Assembly (NCBI GenBank): GCA_017556705.1
Contig: JAFYMG010000010.1
Coordinates: 216,577-280,576 of the forward strand
DNA length: 64,000 nt
Origin: Paludibacteraceae bacterium
Lineage (GTDB): Bacteria; Bacteroidota; Bacteroidia; Bacteroidales; Paludibacteraceae
Direction of reading: 5' to 3'
The position numbers and the translations under genes were made by a program. The first letter of the stretch is position 1, and each line of letters opens with the position of its first letter. The notes beneath the pieces were generated by a model. The model was not told the DNA's origin. It did not search any database and saw only the letters and a program-made list of their open reading frames with translations. Below, in pieces: positions 16,388 through 26,647 of this stretch.

Positions 16388-17651
16388 TTTATTGCAAAAA
16401 TACCAATCTGTTATGGGACAACTCAACTACACCATTTTTTTGGTGTTTGTTGCTTTATTACCTTTCCCTCAAATATTTCTACGGTATACCTGTGTAGCAT
16501 GGTTTGTAACTTGGCTATTAGAAGGACGCTTTTTGAGAAAACTGACGCGTAAAGATTGGTACAAAGCGATACCTTTTCTCATGTTTGGTATTTGGTATTT
16601 ATGGAAAATTACTTCTGGTTTGTGGGCAGACAACATGAGAGCATATACTTGGCAACTTGAACGTTATATGACATTCGGATTTCTTGTACCGATAGGTATA
16701 TGGGGAGTCAACGAAAATTATAACTGGAAACATATCTGCGCAGTATTAGCAGGCTCTTGTGTTCTCGCAGCGGGTGTTTATGCTTTTACTCTATTTTGGG
16801 TTGGTAATGCCGATTTTTTTAAATATCATTTTGGAAAATTTCAACTGCAGCCTTTGACTGCCGATTTTTTTGCTAGTAACATATCTTACATTAAACATCG
16901 TCTCTTCCTCTGTAGCGTCGAATTAATGGGTATCATGGCACTCCTATATCTGCGGAAGAATATTATTAATAGGTTAGGAAAAGTTAAGGGATGGATACTA
17001 ATCAGTCTGGCTATACTTATTATTGTAATGCTTATTTTAGCAACAAGTTCACGTGCATCTATTATCTCTGGTATTGCCCTTTTTGCTATTTGGATGCTTT
17101 ATAAATTGCCCATACGTCGTATTCGTTATCGTATAGCATTTTTACTGCTAGCAGGCGGTATTGGGCTCTTTGCTCTATCTCAACATCCTCGTATGCAAAA
17201 GTTTGATTATGAGCAATTATTATCAATCCGTGAAACAAAAGCTGATCATAATGTACGTCTCAATATATGGGGAACTGTATTAGATAGTCCAAAAGACTAC
17301 TCTCTGTATGGTTTAGGGGCTGGGCAAAGTATTCCTTATCTACAACAAAAATACAAAGAAAAAGGGTTTTCGAACTACGCTAGAATTAGTTATGCTGCGC
17401 ATAATCAATACCTTGCAGAATGGATGGAGATAGGTATTCCAGGCTTGATATTCTTTATTCTAGCGTGGATTAGTATTCCCTATTTTACACAAAAACGAGC
17501 ACGTAAATCGGCAATAATGCTACTAACACTTTACGCATTCAACATGCTCACTGATTGTATGTGGGGGATGTTTGATGGTATCGCTCTATGGTGTGTATGG
17601 ATGGTTCTCATCCGCCTACAATCTGATACACAAACAAAAGAAATAGTGTAA
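16380..17651 (+). CDS. O-antigen ligase (WaaL) family membrane protein
   Basis: This 423-residue protein has ten or more hydrophobic segments and a long periplasmic loop near residues 270-345 (RETKADHNVRLNIWGTVLDS ... YAAHNQYLAEWMEIGIPG). That loop, with the AAHNQYL block, is typical of Wzy_C ligases, which join polysaccharide to lipid A-core. It is the last gene of the overlapping cluster that begins at lptB, consistent with LPS completion at the periplasmic face. Confidence 0.85.
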   Translation: MNNLLQKYQSVMGQLNYTIFLVFVALLPFPQIFLRYTCVAWFVTWLLEGRFLRKLTRKDWYKAIPFLMFGIWYLWKITSGLWADNMRAYTWQLERYMTFGFLVPIGIWGVNENYNWKHICAVLAGSCVLAAGVYAFTLFWVGNADFFKYHFGKFQLQPLTADFFASNISYIKHRLFLCSVELMGIMALLYLRKNIINRLGKVKGWILISLAILIIVMLILATSSRASIISGIALFAIWMLYKLPIRRIRYRIAFLLLAGGIGLFALSQHPRMQKFDYEQLLSIRETKADHNVRLNIWGTVLDSPKDYSLYGLGAGQSIPYLQQKYKEKGFSNYARISYAAHNQYLAEWMEIGIPGLIFFILAWISIPYFTQKRARKSAIMLLTLYAFNMLTDCMWGMFDGIALWCVWMVLIRLQSDTQTKEIV

Positions 17652-17688
17652 CAGAATTCACTCCCTAGACAAAATGAAATGGATTGGC

Positions 17689-19503
17689 TTAGAATTGGTC
17701 AATCTCTTCCATGATACACTGCATGAATGCGTGTGCCTGTTGGTTTAAGAATTCATTATTTCCATGTAGCAACATGTTGGATTTGGCATCTACAATAATC
17801 GTATCTTGCGGGGTCAGCAAAGCAAATCCATCATTAAAGGCATAGAATGCGAACTCCGTTTGAGTGGAATCTAAGATATTCTTGGAAAAAGGATATGCTT
17901 CAGCATCCAATCCCATAGCATGTAACACTATAGGCACCAAGTCTATTTGCGAACAAAGTGTAGGAACCGGCATCGGTTGTTGCACAGCTCCGCCAATAAT
18001 TGCCATCGGTATTCGATACCGCAACGGATTGTAATTAGCAATACCATTGGGGTACGGATAACCATGATCAGGGGAGAGAATAACGATCGTACTATCCCAT
18101 AGCGGATGTTGCTTGAGCGAATCAACAAAAGCCCCAAGGCAACTATCGGTATATGCTACAGAATTGAGATAAGCATGCGAGAAATCCGATGTAAATGGTA
18201 CATCAAAAGGTTCGTGACTACTAAGCGTCAAGATGACATCGAAGTACTGATTATCAGGATATTGCGTGTAACGTTGTCGAATTTCACGGGAAGCTCTCTC
18301 CAGTACAATATGATCATGAGCCCCCCATTTGCTCATACGATCTTGAAGGGGGAAATCCTTATCCACCACTCTATTTTCAAATCCGCCATCAATCAGATAC
18401 GAACGCATATTCGTAAAATCTTCATCGCCACCATAATAGAAATTCAAGAGATATCCCTCTTGCTTCAATGCCTTACCTATCTGTGGCAGATTGCGTGATT
18501 TAGAAGGCACTGTCATGAGCGAACTCGTTGGCTGTCCTGGAAATGCGCTCATTAGCGAAACAATACCACGATCTGTGCGATAGCTGCTAGAATAAGCATT
18601 GGAGAAATAAATTCCCTCCTGCGCCAAACGCATGAGATTAGGCATCGCATCAAGCGCATTGCTGGAGAAACTCTCCAGTATAACCAACACAATATTAGGA
18701 CGTTGCGTAGCAAACACCTCTTCCGTATGTGTCCATCGGTCAGCAGACAACAATTGTTGAGTCAATTGCTGCGCTTCGACAGACGACATATAGGTGTATT
18801 TGTTCAAGTCGAATGTATTTTCGCTCAAAGATTCGATAATGTTAAATAATGGATTGACGGCCGCCTGATTAAGCATCTGGTTATTAGAAAAATACACACG
18901 ACCCGTATTCATCGTACTGACAGTCACACTCCCGCGCATGGGCAAAAAGAGGAATGCAGTTATGAGAAGCCACACGCCTGTTTGCCACAAACGAGTAGTG
19001 GTACGGCTCTCCAATTCAACCTTGTCCCACTTGAGCCATTTCAGATAGACAAAACCGCATGCCACAAACCAAAGCAGAAAGAGAATCGTAACCAAAATCC
19101 ATTGCCACCAAACGGCGCAAGCCAATACCTCTTTAGGCGATTGCAGGAAGGTGAAGATAGATTTATCCCAATGGTATCCCCAGAATGAGAAGGTACTATT
19201 ATCTCCAATCAGCACAAAAACGACTATTGCAAGAACGACGGCTGTAAACACATGACTAATGTATCGTATCACTCTGACATTCAGCCAGTTGCTAACCACC
19301 AACAACAATCCAAACACCGCGGTGATATACGATGCCACACTCAAATCCAACGGAAAAGCATGCGCCATCACTTGCAGGCAATCCGACAAACTGATATCAC
19401 CCATCAATTTGTATTGAACGAGAATAAAGAATAGTTTCTGCAACTGAAACAAAACTATCCAAAAGAGATAGTATTTGAAAAAGAGTAATAGTCGTTGCTT
19501 CAT
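17689..19503 (-). CDS. LTA-synthase-like sulfatase-fold phosphotransferase
   Basis: The N-terminal half (about 1-190) has five transmembrane helices. The C-terminal half is an extracytoplasmic alkaline-phosphatase/sulfatase domain with the metal motif VLVILESFSSN, a nucleophile region YSSSYRTDRG (Thr), SSHEPF and SPDHGYP. Such enzymes transfer phosphoglycerol or phosphoethanolamine to envelope glycans. It is third in a minus-strand set after an outer-membrane protein and a TonB receptor, with a 3-base gap. It converges with the O-antigen ligase gene, and 37 bases without a clear terminator lie between. Confidence 0.87.
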   Translation of the reverse strand: MKQRLLLFFKYYLFWIVLFQLQKLFFILVQYKLMGDISLSDCLQVMAHAFPLDLSVASYITAVFGLLLVVSNWLNVRVIRYISHVFTAVVLAIVVFVLIGDNSTFSFWGYHWDKSIFTFLQSPKEVLACAVWWQWILVTILFLLWFVACGFVYLKWLKWDKVELESRTTTRLWQTGVWLLITAFLFLPMRGSVTVSTMNTGRVYFSNNQMLNQAAVNPLFNIIESLSENTFDLNKYTYMSSVEAQQLTQQLLSADRWTHTEEVFATQRPNIVLVILESFSSNALDAMPNLMRLAQEGIYFSNAYSSSYRTDRGIVSLMSAFPGQPTSSLMTVPSKSRNLPQIGKALKQEGYLLNFYYGGDEDFTNMRSYLIDGGFENRVVDKDFPLQDRMSKWGAHDHIVLERASREIRQRYTQYPDNQYFDVILTLSSHEPFDVPFTSDFSHAYLNSVAYTDSCLGAFVDSLKQHPLWDSTIVILSPDHGYPYPNGIANYNPLRYRIPMAIIGGAVQQPMPVPTLCSQIDLVPIVLHAMGLDAEAYPFSKNILDSTQTEFAFYAFNDGFALLTPQDTIIVDAKSNMLLHGNNEFLNQQAHAFMQCIMEEIDQF

Positions 19504-19506
19504 ATC

Positions 19507-21909
19507 TTACAATTCAATTGTGTAGGTAGCCAATAGACCAATGGGAATATCCATGATCATCGAAGCACGATGCGCATAGGTGATATCTTGTATGAAAGAC
19601 ATCTCCGCTAAGTCGTGGCAGAAATCCCACATATTATAGCACTCAATATTCAATCGCATCGGGATATCTCGCACAGTCCATTTACCTTGCACATGCAGGT
19701 CAATATTGTATTTTGCACAGTGGCGCTTACCAAAATCACCATCCGTTGGGTTAGTTCCTCGTGAATGACCAGGAAGAATGGCTATTTGTTGGTCATGAGT
19801 AAAGTAGCTATAATCCGTAAATGGCTTACCGTCAGTCCATTTAAGGGTCATACCTGCTTGCACCCACTTGCAAATATTGTATGCCAGATAAATGCGACAA
19901 ACATATCCCTTATCCAAATTGAACCTACCAACGCCGCGATATTTTCCTGATTGATTGGTAATGACATTGGATGTATTTGGATTAGCCGTAGTTTCCGACA
20001 AGGATCCTAAGTTATTGGTTTGAAATCCATTACCCAATCCGCAATAGCCACTCGCCTGCATAGATTGCCAACTGACACTCACAAGCACTTTCTTGCCCGT
20101 ATAAGTATATCGTGTCAATTGAGAGAAATAATATGGCGAATTCATTATCCAATTATTTCCGAAAGCAGGAGCCACTCCCACTTCATATTCTTGTATGCCA
20201 CCATTCAGATAGAATACATCCAATCCCTCGTGCTTTTGGTAGTATCCATAGTCCTCAGGAACACCTAAGTAATTGGTATGCCAAGCATTAAAGAACTTTT
20301 TGTAGCTTTGTTGCAGCACAATCTCATGCTTGCCAAAATGCAAGTGAATAGGGATATCCAACTCCAAATACGAGGTCTGCATCAAACCCTTTTTGTAGTG
20401 ATGATACTTGCCGCCAGTGGTTGCATACAAGTCGTTGGTTCCTGCATAATACACATTGGCATTCATATAGTCGTCCGAGAAATAGCGCAACTGATCTATG
20501 GTATATGGCATACGCTCATGCGACAACGAGACACCCATCTCAAACCATTTGCATGGGTGTACATCCAGATTGACACCTGCTTGTATGTTTCCGTTGGCTT
20601 TGCTCTTGTTGCGAAGCAAAATCGCATCCAATGTAATATCCAAATGAACATTCAAACTCAGTTGATCATTCACATCGTAATGCGCTTTCAAACCAAAAGT
20701 ATTCTCCAGCAGTCCTCCCGTATAGGCATTGCTTTCCCACTCATAGCGATACAAGTCCTTCGCATGCTCGTCAATAGGTGATTGCATATACACCGTATTG
20801 GTAAAGTGCTGATTCTTAGGGTCAAAGTGAATCATTGAGTTATACGCATCCACATGCACACTCAGCCAATCCGTCAAAGGTTGGTTGTAATTCACCGCCC
20901 AACTCAATTCGTGCATATTGCCATCTGCTACCCATGGATCAAAACTCTCGCCATCTTGATCAAGGATATTCTTGCTAAACTCCTGATTCTCATGCGCTAC
21001 CGTATTGGTTGACCAGTTCAATCCCGTTGTCAAATGTTTGCCTTTGGCGTACAACATTCCCGAGTAATTCTTGTGGTCATATACCTCGCCATAATTATAC
21101 AGCAACTCGCTACCACCATCTTCTCTACCCGAGAAATTCACTCTATAACCCAAATAGTCAACCACCTTATTCGTTGGAACAGGCAGCTGTCCATCCGCCT
21201 GAACCTTGTAATAATCAGCCTGATATAGTGGATTATCCAATATCAATCCCTGATGGTTTTCACGCGTAATATTTCGCTGTCCATAGGCAGCATAGATGTG
21301 TTGTCTCAACTGCTTGCCCTGCGCATTTCTGATGGTATAAGCAGCATCCAGAGTACCAGCCCCCGTCAAATGCCTACGAGCGGTAATGTGCTTGTAGGTA
21401 TCTGCACTCTCCATCGGAGAACGGTGCATGATATTAAAGATCGCAGATGTTCCCCATGCTGGTTCGCCATTGCCTAATTGACCCAAATTATAGGTTGCTT
21501 GCACGTAATCTCTACGAGCCGAATCCAACGAGAAGTATAGTTGCGAAGTGTGCGTATTGATTTGCAAGTTATACTGCTGCATATTAGGCACATACAACGA
21601 GCTACCCGCCTGAAAACGGTCATCCGTACGCATGCCGTCTATATAATAGCGGTTTGCTGTAGAAGGCAATCCTTCGATGGCAATTGCCAAACGCTCTGGG
21701 ATCCACCACTGACCATAAGTGGTGGTTTCGGCTATGGTGTGATCGGAAAATGCTTCCAAATAATATATCAAATCGCTGCGATGATACCACTCTCTAAAGA
21801 ACTCAGCGGGCACCTCACTCTCCCCAGACATATCGGTATGTATTGGGTTCTGCGCAAACAGTATCGGTGTTGCTAACGCGAACATGAATATCGCTACATA
21901 GTGTTTCAT
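19507..21909 (-). CDS. TonB-dependent receptor-like outer-membrane barrel
   Basis: The 800-residue protein has a signal peptide (ending LFAQ), a plug-like N-terminal region (about 40-160 with IAIEGLPSTANRYYIDGMRT) and many amphipathic strands, with a terminal LLATYTIEL. It lacks the carboxypeptidase-D-like extension usual in SusC, so it is more like a siderophore or cofactor receptor or an unclassified TonB receptor. No TonB box is obvious. It lies between an outer-membrane protein (1-base gap) and the LTA-synthase-like gene. Confidence 0.75.
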   Translation of the reverse strand: MKHYVAIFMFALATPILFAQNPIHTDMSGESEVPAEFFREWYHRSDLIYYLEAFSDHTIAETTTYGQWWIPERLAIAIEGLPSTANRYYIDGMRTDDRFQAGSSLYVPNMQQYNLQINTHTSQLYFSLDSARRDYVQATYNLGQLGNGEPAWGTSAIFNIMHRSPMESADTYKHITARRHLTGAGTLDAAYTIRNAQGKQLRQHIYAAYGQRNITRENHQGLILDNPLYQADYYKVQADGQLPVPTNKVVDYLGYRVNFSGREDGGSELLYNYGEVYDHKNYSGMLYAKGKHLTTGLNWSTNTVAHENQEFSKNILDQDGESFDPWVADGNMHELSWAVNYNQPLTDWLSVHVDAYNSMIHFDPKNQHFTNTVYMQSPIDEHAKDLYRYEWESNAYTGGLLENTFGLKAHYDVNDQLSLNVHLDITLDAILLRNKSKANGNIQAGVNLDVHPCKWFEMGVSLSHERMPYTIDQLRYFSDDYMNANVYYAGTNDLYATTGGKYHHYKKGLMQTSYLELDIPIHLHFGKHEIVLQQSYKKFFNAWHTNYLGVPEDYGYYQKHEGLDVFYLNGGIQEYEVGVAPAFGNNWIMNSPYYFSQLTRYTYTGKKVLVSVSWQSMQASGYCGLGNGFQTNNLGSLSETTANPNTSNVITNQSGKYRGVGRFNLDKGYVCRIYLAYNICKWVQAGMTLKWTDGKPFTDYSYFTHDQQIAILPGHSRGTNPTDGDFGKRHCAKYNIDLHVQGKWTVRDIPMRLNIECYNMWDFCHDLAEMSFIQDITYAHRASMIMDIPIGLLATYTIEL

Positions 21910-21910
21910 C

Positions 21911-22816
21911 TTATTTCTTTTTCAGTATATCTATGTTATACGCCAATCCCACGCGCAACATGTGGAATGGATAATCCTTTATGCCATATTGGTACTCCAC
22001 ATAGGGCTCAAAGCCCTTGGCATGTCCCGCCAATCGCCCTTTGATAATCATCGGACGGTCGCCCAGATCCTCCCAACCTACATACCCACTCCATGTGGTA
22101 CGAAGCGACACATACTGTGAGTGCACCAACATCTGCAAGCCATACATCACGGCATCATTTTGCCTGCCGTTGTCCGTTTGCCAACACAAGAATCCCGCCG
22201 AGCCCGCCACACGCAACTCCAAACCTCTCGCCTTATCGCCTTTTTGCCTCATCGCCTCATCGCCTATGTACCACGACTTACCCAACGACAAATCCATAAA
22301 ATATCCTGGACAATCATAATGGCGCGCCAACTCATATTGCCCGCCACTAGCACTCTTGCATGCAGCACGCAAAGCGATATCTGGTGCCCACTTCTTATCG
22401 CGCAAAATCTGTATATCGGTCGAGAAATACGCATCGCCTGCTCCATGTCCAGAGATCGCCACCGAATCTTGCAAGCGGCATACACGCTGACGTTCGGGCG
22501 TCATCTCATACCACTCCATCACAGGCATCCATATAGTCAAGTTCACGCGATCAGTAAACAACGGAACATACACGCGCGCGAACGCATCCGCCGTCTTATC
22601 CCCTTGAAAACCAAAATAACCATCTCCCGCTATTTCCACGCGGAGATGGTTTTGCACACGCCCATCCAACATATCGGGGACAGGAAATGCATTCGGTCCA
22701 AAATACATCGGAGCGATTCCTGTATCATCACGCAAGTTGGGCTTATCTACTGGCACAAGCGCATACGATGCAATTATAGACCCTAGCAGTACACCAATTA
22801 ATAATAGACGTTTCAT
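21911..22816 (-). CDS. Predicted outer-membrane beta-barrel protein of unknown function
   Basis: The start MKRLLLIGVLLG is chosen because it begins a signal peptide; the longer frame upstream is repeat-derived. The roughly 301-residue mature protein has barrel-like alternation and ends LRVGLAYNIDILKKK. I do not recognise a family. Residues about 183-196 (GDEAMRQKGDKARG) are encoded by an AGGCGATGAGG repeat (22228-22266), probably in an external loop. It is the first gene of the set with the TonB receptor and LTA-synthase-like protein, so the three may act together in envelope modification or uptake. Confidence 0.7.
   Translation of the reverse strand: MKRLLLIGVLLGSIIASYALVPVDKPNLRDDTGIAPMYFGPNAFPVPDMLDGRVQNHLRVEIAGDGYFGFQGDKTADAFARVYVPLFTDRVNLTIWMPVMEWYEMTPERQRVCRLQDSVAISGHGAGDAYFSTDIQILRDKKWAPDIALRAACKSASGGQYELARHYDCPGYFMDLSLGKSWYIGDEAMRQKGDKARGLELRVAGSAGFLCWQTDNGRQNDAVMYGLQMLVHSQYVSLRTTWSGYVGWEDLGDRPMIIKGRLAGHAKGFEPYVEYQYGIKDYPFHMLRVGLAYNIDILKKK
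22228..22266 (-). repeat. In-frame AGGCGATGAGG repeat in an outer-membrane protein
   Basis: On the minus strand GGCGATGAGG is repeated and passes into AAAAAGGCGATAAGGCGAG, the same word family as in the M13 peptidase repeat. Confidence 0.6.
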
Positions 22817-22850
22817 ATCTGTCTTGATTCTTGGTTCCTTGCTCCTGATT
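22817..22850 (-). repeat. AGCAAGGAACCAAGAATCAAG repeat after dnaJ
   Basis: It fills the gap between the dnaJ stop and an ATGAAACG start, just as a near-identical repeat does at 8227-8267 before a different gene. Confidence 0.55.
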
Positions 22851-24011
22851 CTACCCAAACAAATTCTTAAAGAAATTCTTCTTGTCGCTTGCTCCAGGGC
22901 GCACATTCTCGCTTTCCTTGAGTTTCTCAATCATTTTCTTCTCCTCTTTGTTGAGCGCTTCTGGGATATACACGCCCACATTGATTAGCATATCGCCCGT
23001 GCCGTATTGACGCGCATATTGGTCAATCATTGGCAGACCCTTTCCTCTCATTCTCAGCACCTTACCTGGTTGCGTACCCGGACTGATAGTGATCTTAGCT
23101 TCGCCTTGCAAGGTAGGAATCTGCACCTGTCCACCCAAGATAGCTGTAGGCATATCCAGCAGCAAGTTATACACCAAGTCGCTACCGTCACGCAAGAAAT
23201 CCTTGTGTTCCTCTTCCTCGATGAGCACGAGCAAATCGCCGTTCACGCCGCCATGAGGCGCCGCATTACCCTTGCCTTGCACAGGGATTTGCATGCCGCC
23301 AGCCACACCCGCTGGGATATGAATCTCGATGATTTCCTCCTCGCGAACCACACCCTCGCCATGGCAGTGTGTACATTTATTCTTAATGATCTTGCCCTCG
23401 CCGTGGCAGTTAGGACATTCACTCTGCACTTGCATCATTCCAAAAATACCACGTTGCGCACTCACCACACGACCCGTTCCATGACAGTTTGGACATGTCT
23501 CTACATTACCATCTGCACTACCCGAACCGTTACAATGCGAGCAGTTCACGAGTTTCTTCACCTTGATCTTCTTGTCCACGCCTGTGGCTATTTCTTCTAA
23601 GGTGACGCGCACACGCACGCGCAAGTCGCTACCGCGACGCACACGCTGACCGCCACTACGGCTGCCGCCGCCGAAGAAACTGGAGAATCCTCCGCCTCCC
23701 ATGCCCCATTCAGAGAAAAGGTCACCAAACTGCGAGAAGATATCTTCCATGTTCATGCCGCCGCCACCGAAGCCGCTTGCACCACCCATACCAGCATGAC
23801 CAAATTGGTCATAACGTTGGCGTTTCTGTGGGTCAGAAAGCACCTCGTATGCCTCTGCAGCCTCTTTGAACTTCTCCTCAGCTGCTTTGTCACCTGGGTT
23901 CTTGTCAGGGTGGTATTGTACCGCTTTTTTGCGGTATGCCTTTTTTATCTCGTCTGCTGTTGCGGTCTTACCCACGCCCAGCACCTCGTAATAGTCTCTT
24001 TTTTCTGCCAT
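22851..24011 (-). CDS. dnaJ: Chaperone DnaJ
   Basis: This co-chaperone stimulates the DnaK ATPase. It has a J domain with HPD (about residues 33-35), a Gly/Phe-rich region (70-120), four zinc-finger repeats ([32 protein letters not shown]; about 155-220) and a C-terminal substrate-binding region. At 386 residues it is a full type I DnaJ. grpE lies directly upstream on the same strand across a repeat block, forming the usual grpE-dnaJ pair. Confidence 0.97.
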   Translation of the reverse strand: MAEKRDYYEVLGVGKTATADEIKKAYRKKAVQYHPDKNPGDKAAEEKFKEAAEAYEVLSDPQKRQRYDQFGHAGMGGASGFGGGGMNMEDIFSQFGDLFSEWGMGGGGFSSFFGGGSRSGGQRVRRGSDLRVRVRVTLEEIATGVDKKIKVKKLVNCSHCNGSGSADGNVETCPNCHGTGRVVSAQRGIFGMMQVQSECPNCHGEGKIIKNKCTHCHGEGVVREEEIIEIHIPAGVAGGMQIPVQGKGNAAPHGGVNGDLLVLIEEEEHKDFLRDGSDLVYNLLLDMPTAILGGQVQIPTLQGEAKITISPGTQPGKVLRMRGKGLPMIDQYARQYGTGDMLINVGVYIPEALNKEEKKMIEKLKESENVRPGASDKKNFFKNLFG

Positions 24012-24036
24012 AATTATATTTGATCATTTCATTGTT

Positions 24037-24155
24037 AGACCACTCCGTTGTTTGACCGCTTTGCTGTTAGACCACGTTGTTGTTAGATTCAAGAGTCTAA
24101 CTTCTAACAGTGCTTTGCACGGTCTAACTTCTAACAGTCCGTAGGACGGTCTAAT
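24037..24155. repeat. TCTAACAG-family repeat between grpE and dnaJ
   Basis: TTAGACC and CTAACTTCTAACAGT words alternate with variable inserts (TGCTTTGCACGG, TCCGTAGGACGG). It is the same family as at 2338-2478, more than 20 kb away, and has no visible coding content. Confidence 0.65.
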
Positions 24156-24752
24156 TTATTCTCCCACAACGACTTTAGAAAACCGAATTACTTTCTCTCC
24201 AAGTGTATAACCCGTTTGTGTACAGTCGATTACCTTGCCTTTCTTATCTTCTCCTGCTGCAAAAGTAGTGATTGCCTCATGCAAATCAGTATTGAAGTCA
24301 GCGTCCGTTGTGTCGATTGCTTTCACATCATTGGCTGCCAAGAAACCCACGAACTTGCTATAGATGAGTTCAATACCTTGACGCACTGCCTCGATATCAT
24401 CGGTTTTCTCCATCGCTACTTTGGCGCGCTCAAAGTCATCCACGAGAGGCAACATATCTTTGAAGATACGCTCGCCAGCAGTAGTCATAAGTTCGAGTTT
24501 CTCTTTGTTGGTACGACGACGGAAATTGTCAAACTCTGCCATTTGGCGGAGTTTCAAATCTTCCAACTCTGCCACGCGCGCTTCTAGTTCTGCCACTTTG
24601 GCTTGCAATTGCTCAGTCTCAGACACCTCTTCGGTTTGCGCAGTCTCAGCGTTCTCTACTTCCAACTTACCGTTTTCAGTTTGCACATTTGGGTTTTCCT
24701 GTTGATTTTCAATAGGTTGCTCTACATTCTTTTTATTTTTATTCTTCATCAT
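24156..24752 (-). CDS. grpE: Nucleotide exchange factor GrpE
   Basis: This DnaK nucleotide-exchange factor has 198 residues. A disordered Gln/Glu/Asn-rich N-terminus is followed by a long coiled coil (LQAKVAELEARVAELEDLKL, about 48-75), the FDNFRRRTNKEK block and a C-terminal beta region with GYTLGEKVIRFSKVVVGE. Two adjacent methionines leave the exact start open by one codon. No consensus promoter was found upstream, so heat-shock control cannot be judged. Confidence 0.95.
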   Translation of the reverse strand: MMKNKNKKNVEQPIENQQENPNVQTENGKLEVENAETAQTEEVSETEQLQAKVAELEARVAELEDLKLRQMAEFDNFRRRTNKEKLELMTTAGERIFKDMLPLVDDFERAKVAMEKTDDIEAVRQGIELIYSKFVGFLAANDVKAIDTTDADFNTDLHEAITTFAAGEDKKGKVIDCTQTGYTLGEKVIRFSKVVVGE

Positions 24753-24805
24753 AGTCTAAATTTATTACTTCGTAATAGTTTATTTACAATCCCTATGCCA
24801 ATTCA

Positions 24806-24829
24806 CAAAAAACTGCCATTGTGGCAGTT
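24806..24829 (-). terminator. Terminator after the HAD phosphatase gene
   Basis: The stem AAACTGCCA/TGGCAGTTTT is followed on the minus strand by six T. It separates the ruvB-side genes from grpE. Confidence 0.8.
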
Positions 24830-25600
24830 TTAAAGAATATCCATAATTTCATCCAACGTATTCACATAATACGTAGCAGATTGCTCCACTGGAATTGGAT
24901 CTTTGGACTTGCGAATCCAAATCTGGTCAATGCCTGCGTTGTTGGCGCCTTGAATATCGGAGTTCCATGAGTCGCCTATCATTACTACATCTTCGGCTGA
25001 AAGGCCATTCATACGCAAAGCCTCCTCGAAAATACGTGGATTAGGTTTCTGGCAACCGACTTCCTCACTCAATACGATATGCGCAAAGCAGTCACGAAGT
25101 CCGCTCTTGTCAAACTTCTCGTATTGCACTTCTACAAAACCATTGGTCACCACTGTCAACGGATATTTCGCAGCCAAATAGCGCACTAGTTCCTCCGCTC
25201 CTGGTAGTAACGAGAAACGCGCAGTTGTCATATGGAGGAAGTCTTCGCTTAACTGCTCGGCAAGAGCAGTAATTAGCTGTAGATCACCGCGTTGCGGTTG
25301 TAGATCGCTCGTCTTGCTCACTGTAGATCGCTGCGCTGTAGAGACAAATTTGCTGCCATGCATCAAAGGAAAGAAGAAGCGGTCAAAACTTAGGTATTCT
25401 TTGGTAACAAGGTCTTTGCCGTATTTGTCCCAGAGTTCCAGATTATGGGGTTTGTAGAGCAAGAAGAACTCCTCAAACGACGCAAAATAGTCGCAGAGGT
25501 GGTATTTGTCATACATCTCTTGAAGCGCTAGTTTCGCTGCACCAATAAAATCCCCTATCGTATCATCCCAGTCAATAAAGACTGCTTTGTAGTGTTTCAT
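24830..25600 (-). CDS. HAD-superfamily phosphatase, YjjG-type nucleotidase
   Basis: The protein hydrolyses phosphate from nucleotides or small metabolites in the cytosol. The first HAD motif is FIDWDDTIGD, motif II lies in VVTNG, and motif IV is MIGDSWNSDIQGANNAG. The cap domain is mostly helical, as in YjjG. Residues about 86-108 are an insert encoded by TGTAGATCGC repeats (25278-25345), lying within the cap region and absent from the usual family pattern. It is followed by a strong terminator. Confidence 0.85.
   Translation of the reverse strand: MKHYKAVFIDWDDTIGDFIGAAKLALQEMYDKYHLCDYFASFEEFFLLYKPHNLELWDKYGKDLVTKEYLSFDRFFFPLMHGSKFVSTAQRSTVSKTSDLQPQRGDLQLITALAEQLSEDFLHMTTARFSLLPGAEELVRYLAAKYPLTVVTNGFVEVQYEKFDKSGLRDCFAHIVLSEEVGCQKPNPRIFEEALRMNGLSAEDVVMIGDSWNSDIQGANNAGIDQIWIRKSKDPIPVEQSATYYVNTLDEIMDIL
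25278..25345 (-). repeat. In-frame TGTAGATCGC repeat in the HAD phosphatase
   Basis: Three copies of TGTAGATC(A/G)C and a partial fourth are separated by short inverted inserts (CGCGTTGCGG, CTGCGCTG). The array keeps the reading frame and encodes a polar segment. Confidence 0.7.
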
Positions 25601-25602
25601 TT

Positions 25603-25631
25603 TTCGGGTATCGGTTATCGGATATCGGTGT
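25603..25631. repeat. GGGTATCGGTTATCGGATATCGG repeat between ruvB and the HAD gene
   Basis: TATCGG occurs four times. It is the same family as the larger array at 58238-58312, and a related GGATATTGG form is in frame in gldA (26800-26852). Confidence 0.55.
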
Positions 25632-26647
25632 TAGAATTCTAACGTAATCTGTCCATTGATGAGTGGCGTTTTACCCAAATGTTTGTACGCCAATTCCGTT
25701 GCCTCACGGCCACGAGGAGTACGTTTGATAAAGCCCTCTTTGATGAGGTATGGCTCATAGACATCCTCTATCGTACCTGCATCTTCGCCCATAGCAGTTG
25801 CGATGGTATTCAAACCCACAGGACCGCCTTTAAACTTATCAATGATGGTGCTAAGTAGCTTGTTATCAATCTCATCCAAACCAAAGGTGTCAATATTCAA
25901 TGCCTCCAAGGCATAACGTGCAATCTCCAAATCAATCGCGCCATTACCCTTTACCTGTGCAAAATCACGCACACGGCGAAGCAAGGCATTAGCAATACGA
26001 GGGGTACCACGACTGCGACGAGAAATCTCCGCAGCAGCTTTGCTGTCGATATGAATACCAAGGAGACGAGCACTACGCTCTACAATACCCGCAAGGACAT
26101 GAGAGTCGTAATATTCCAAGTGACAATTGATACCAAAACGCGCACGCAATGGACTGGTTAATAGGCCACTACGAGTAGTTGCACCAATAAGAGTAAACTT
26201 ATTGAGGTCGATCTGAATGGTGCGAGCAGAAGGACCTTTATCGATCATGATATCAATGCGATAGTCCTCCATCGCAGAATAAAGGTACTCCTCCACGATA
26301 GGCGAAAGACGGTGAATCTCGTCGATAAACAACACATCGTTGTCCTCAAGAGATGTGAGAAGACCAGCGAGGTCGCCTGGCTTATCCAATACAGGACCAG
26401 AAGTTACCTTAAAGCCCACACCTAACTCATTGGCAATGATATTACTAAGGGTTGTCTTACCCAATCCAGGAGGGCCAAAGAGGAGCACATGGTCAAGACT
26501 CTCGCCGCGCATGCGAGCCGCTTCTACGAAGATACGGAGGTTGCTGACAATCTTGGACTGTCCAGCAAAATCATCAAAACGCAAAGGACGCAAAGCATTG
26601 TCTTGCTCCTTCTCGGTCATTTGGTTGCGTATATCGAAATCACTCAT
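25631..26647 (-). CDS. ruvB: Holliday junction branch migration helicase RuvB
   Basis: This AAA+ motor drives branch migration with RuvA. The N-terminus [12 protein letters not shown], Walker [10 protein letters not shown] (about 59-67), Walker [10 protein letters not shown], sensor GATTRSG and the C-terminal winged helix ([17 protein letters not shown]) are complete in 338 residues. Its start overlaps the end of the upstream ABC ATPase gene by 8 bases, so the two are co-translated. ruvA is not adjacent. Confidence 0.97.
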   Translation of the reverse strand: MSDFDIRNQMTEKEQDNALRPLRFDDFAGQSKIVSNLRIFVEAARMRGESLDHVLLFGPPGLGKTTLSNIIANELGVGFKVTSGPVLDKPGDLAGLLTSLEDNDVLFIDEIHRLSPIVEEYLYSAMEDYRIDIMIDKGPSARTIQIDLNKFTLIGATTRSGLLTSPLRARFGINCHLEYYDSHVLAGIVERSARLLGIHIDSKAAAEISRRSRGTPRIANALLRRVRDFAQVKGNGAIDLEIARYALEALNIDTFGLDEIDNKLLSTIIDKFKGGPVGLNTIATAMGEDAGTIEDVYEPYLIKEGFIKRTPRGREATELAYKHLGKTPLINGQITLEF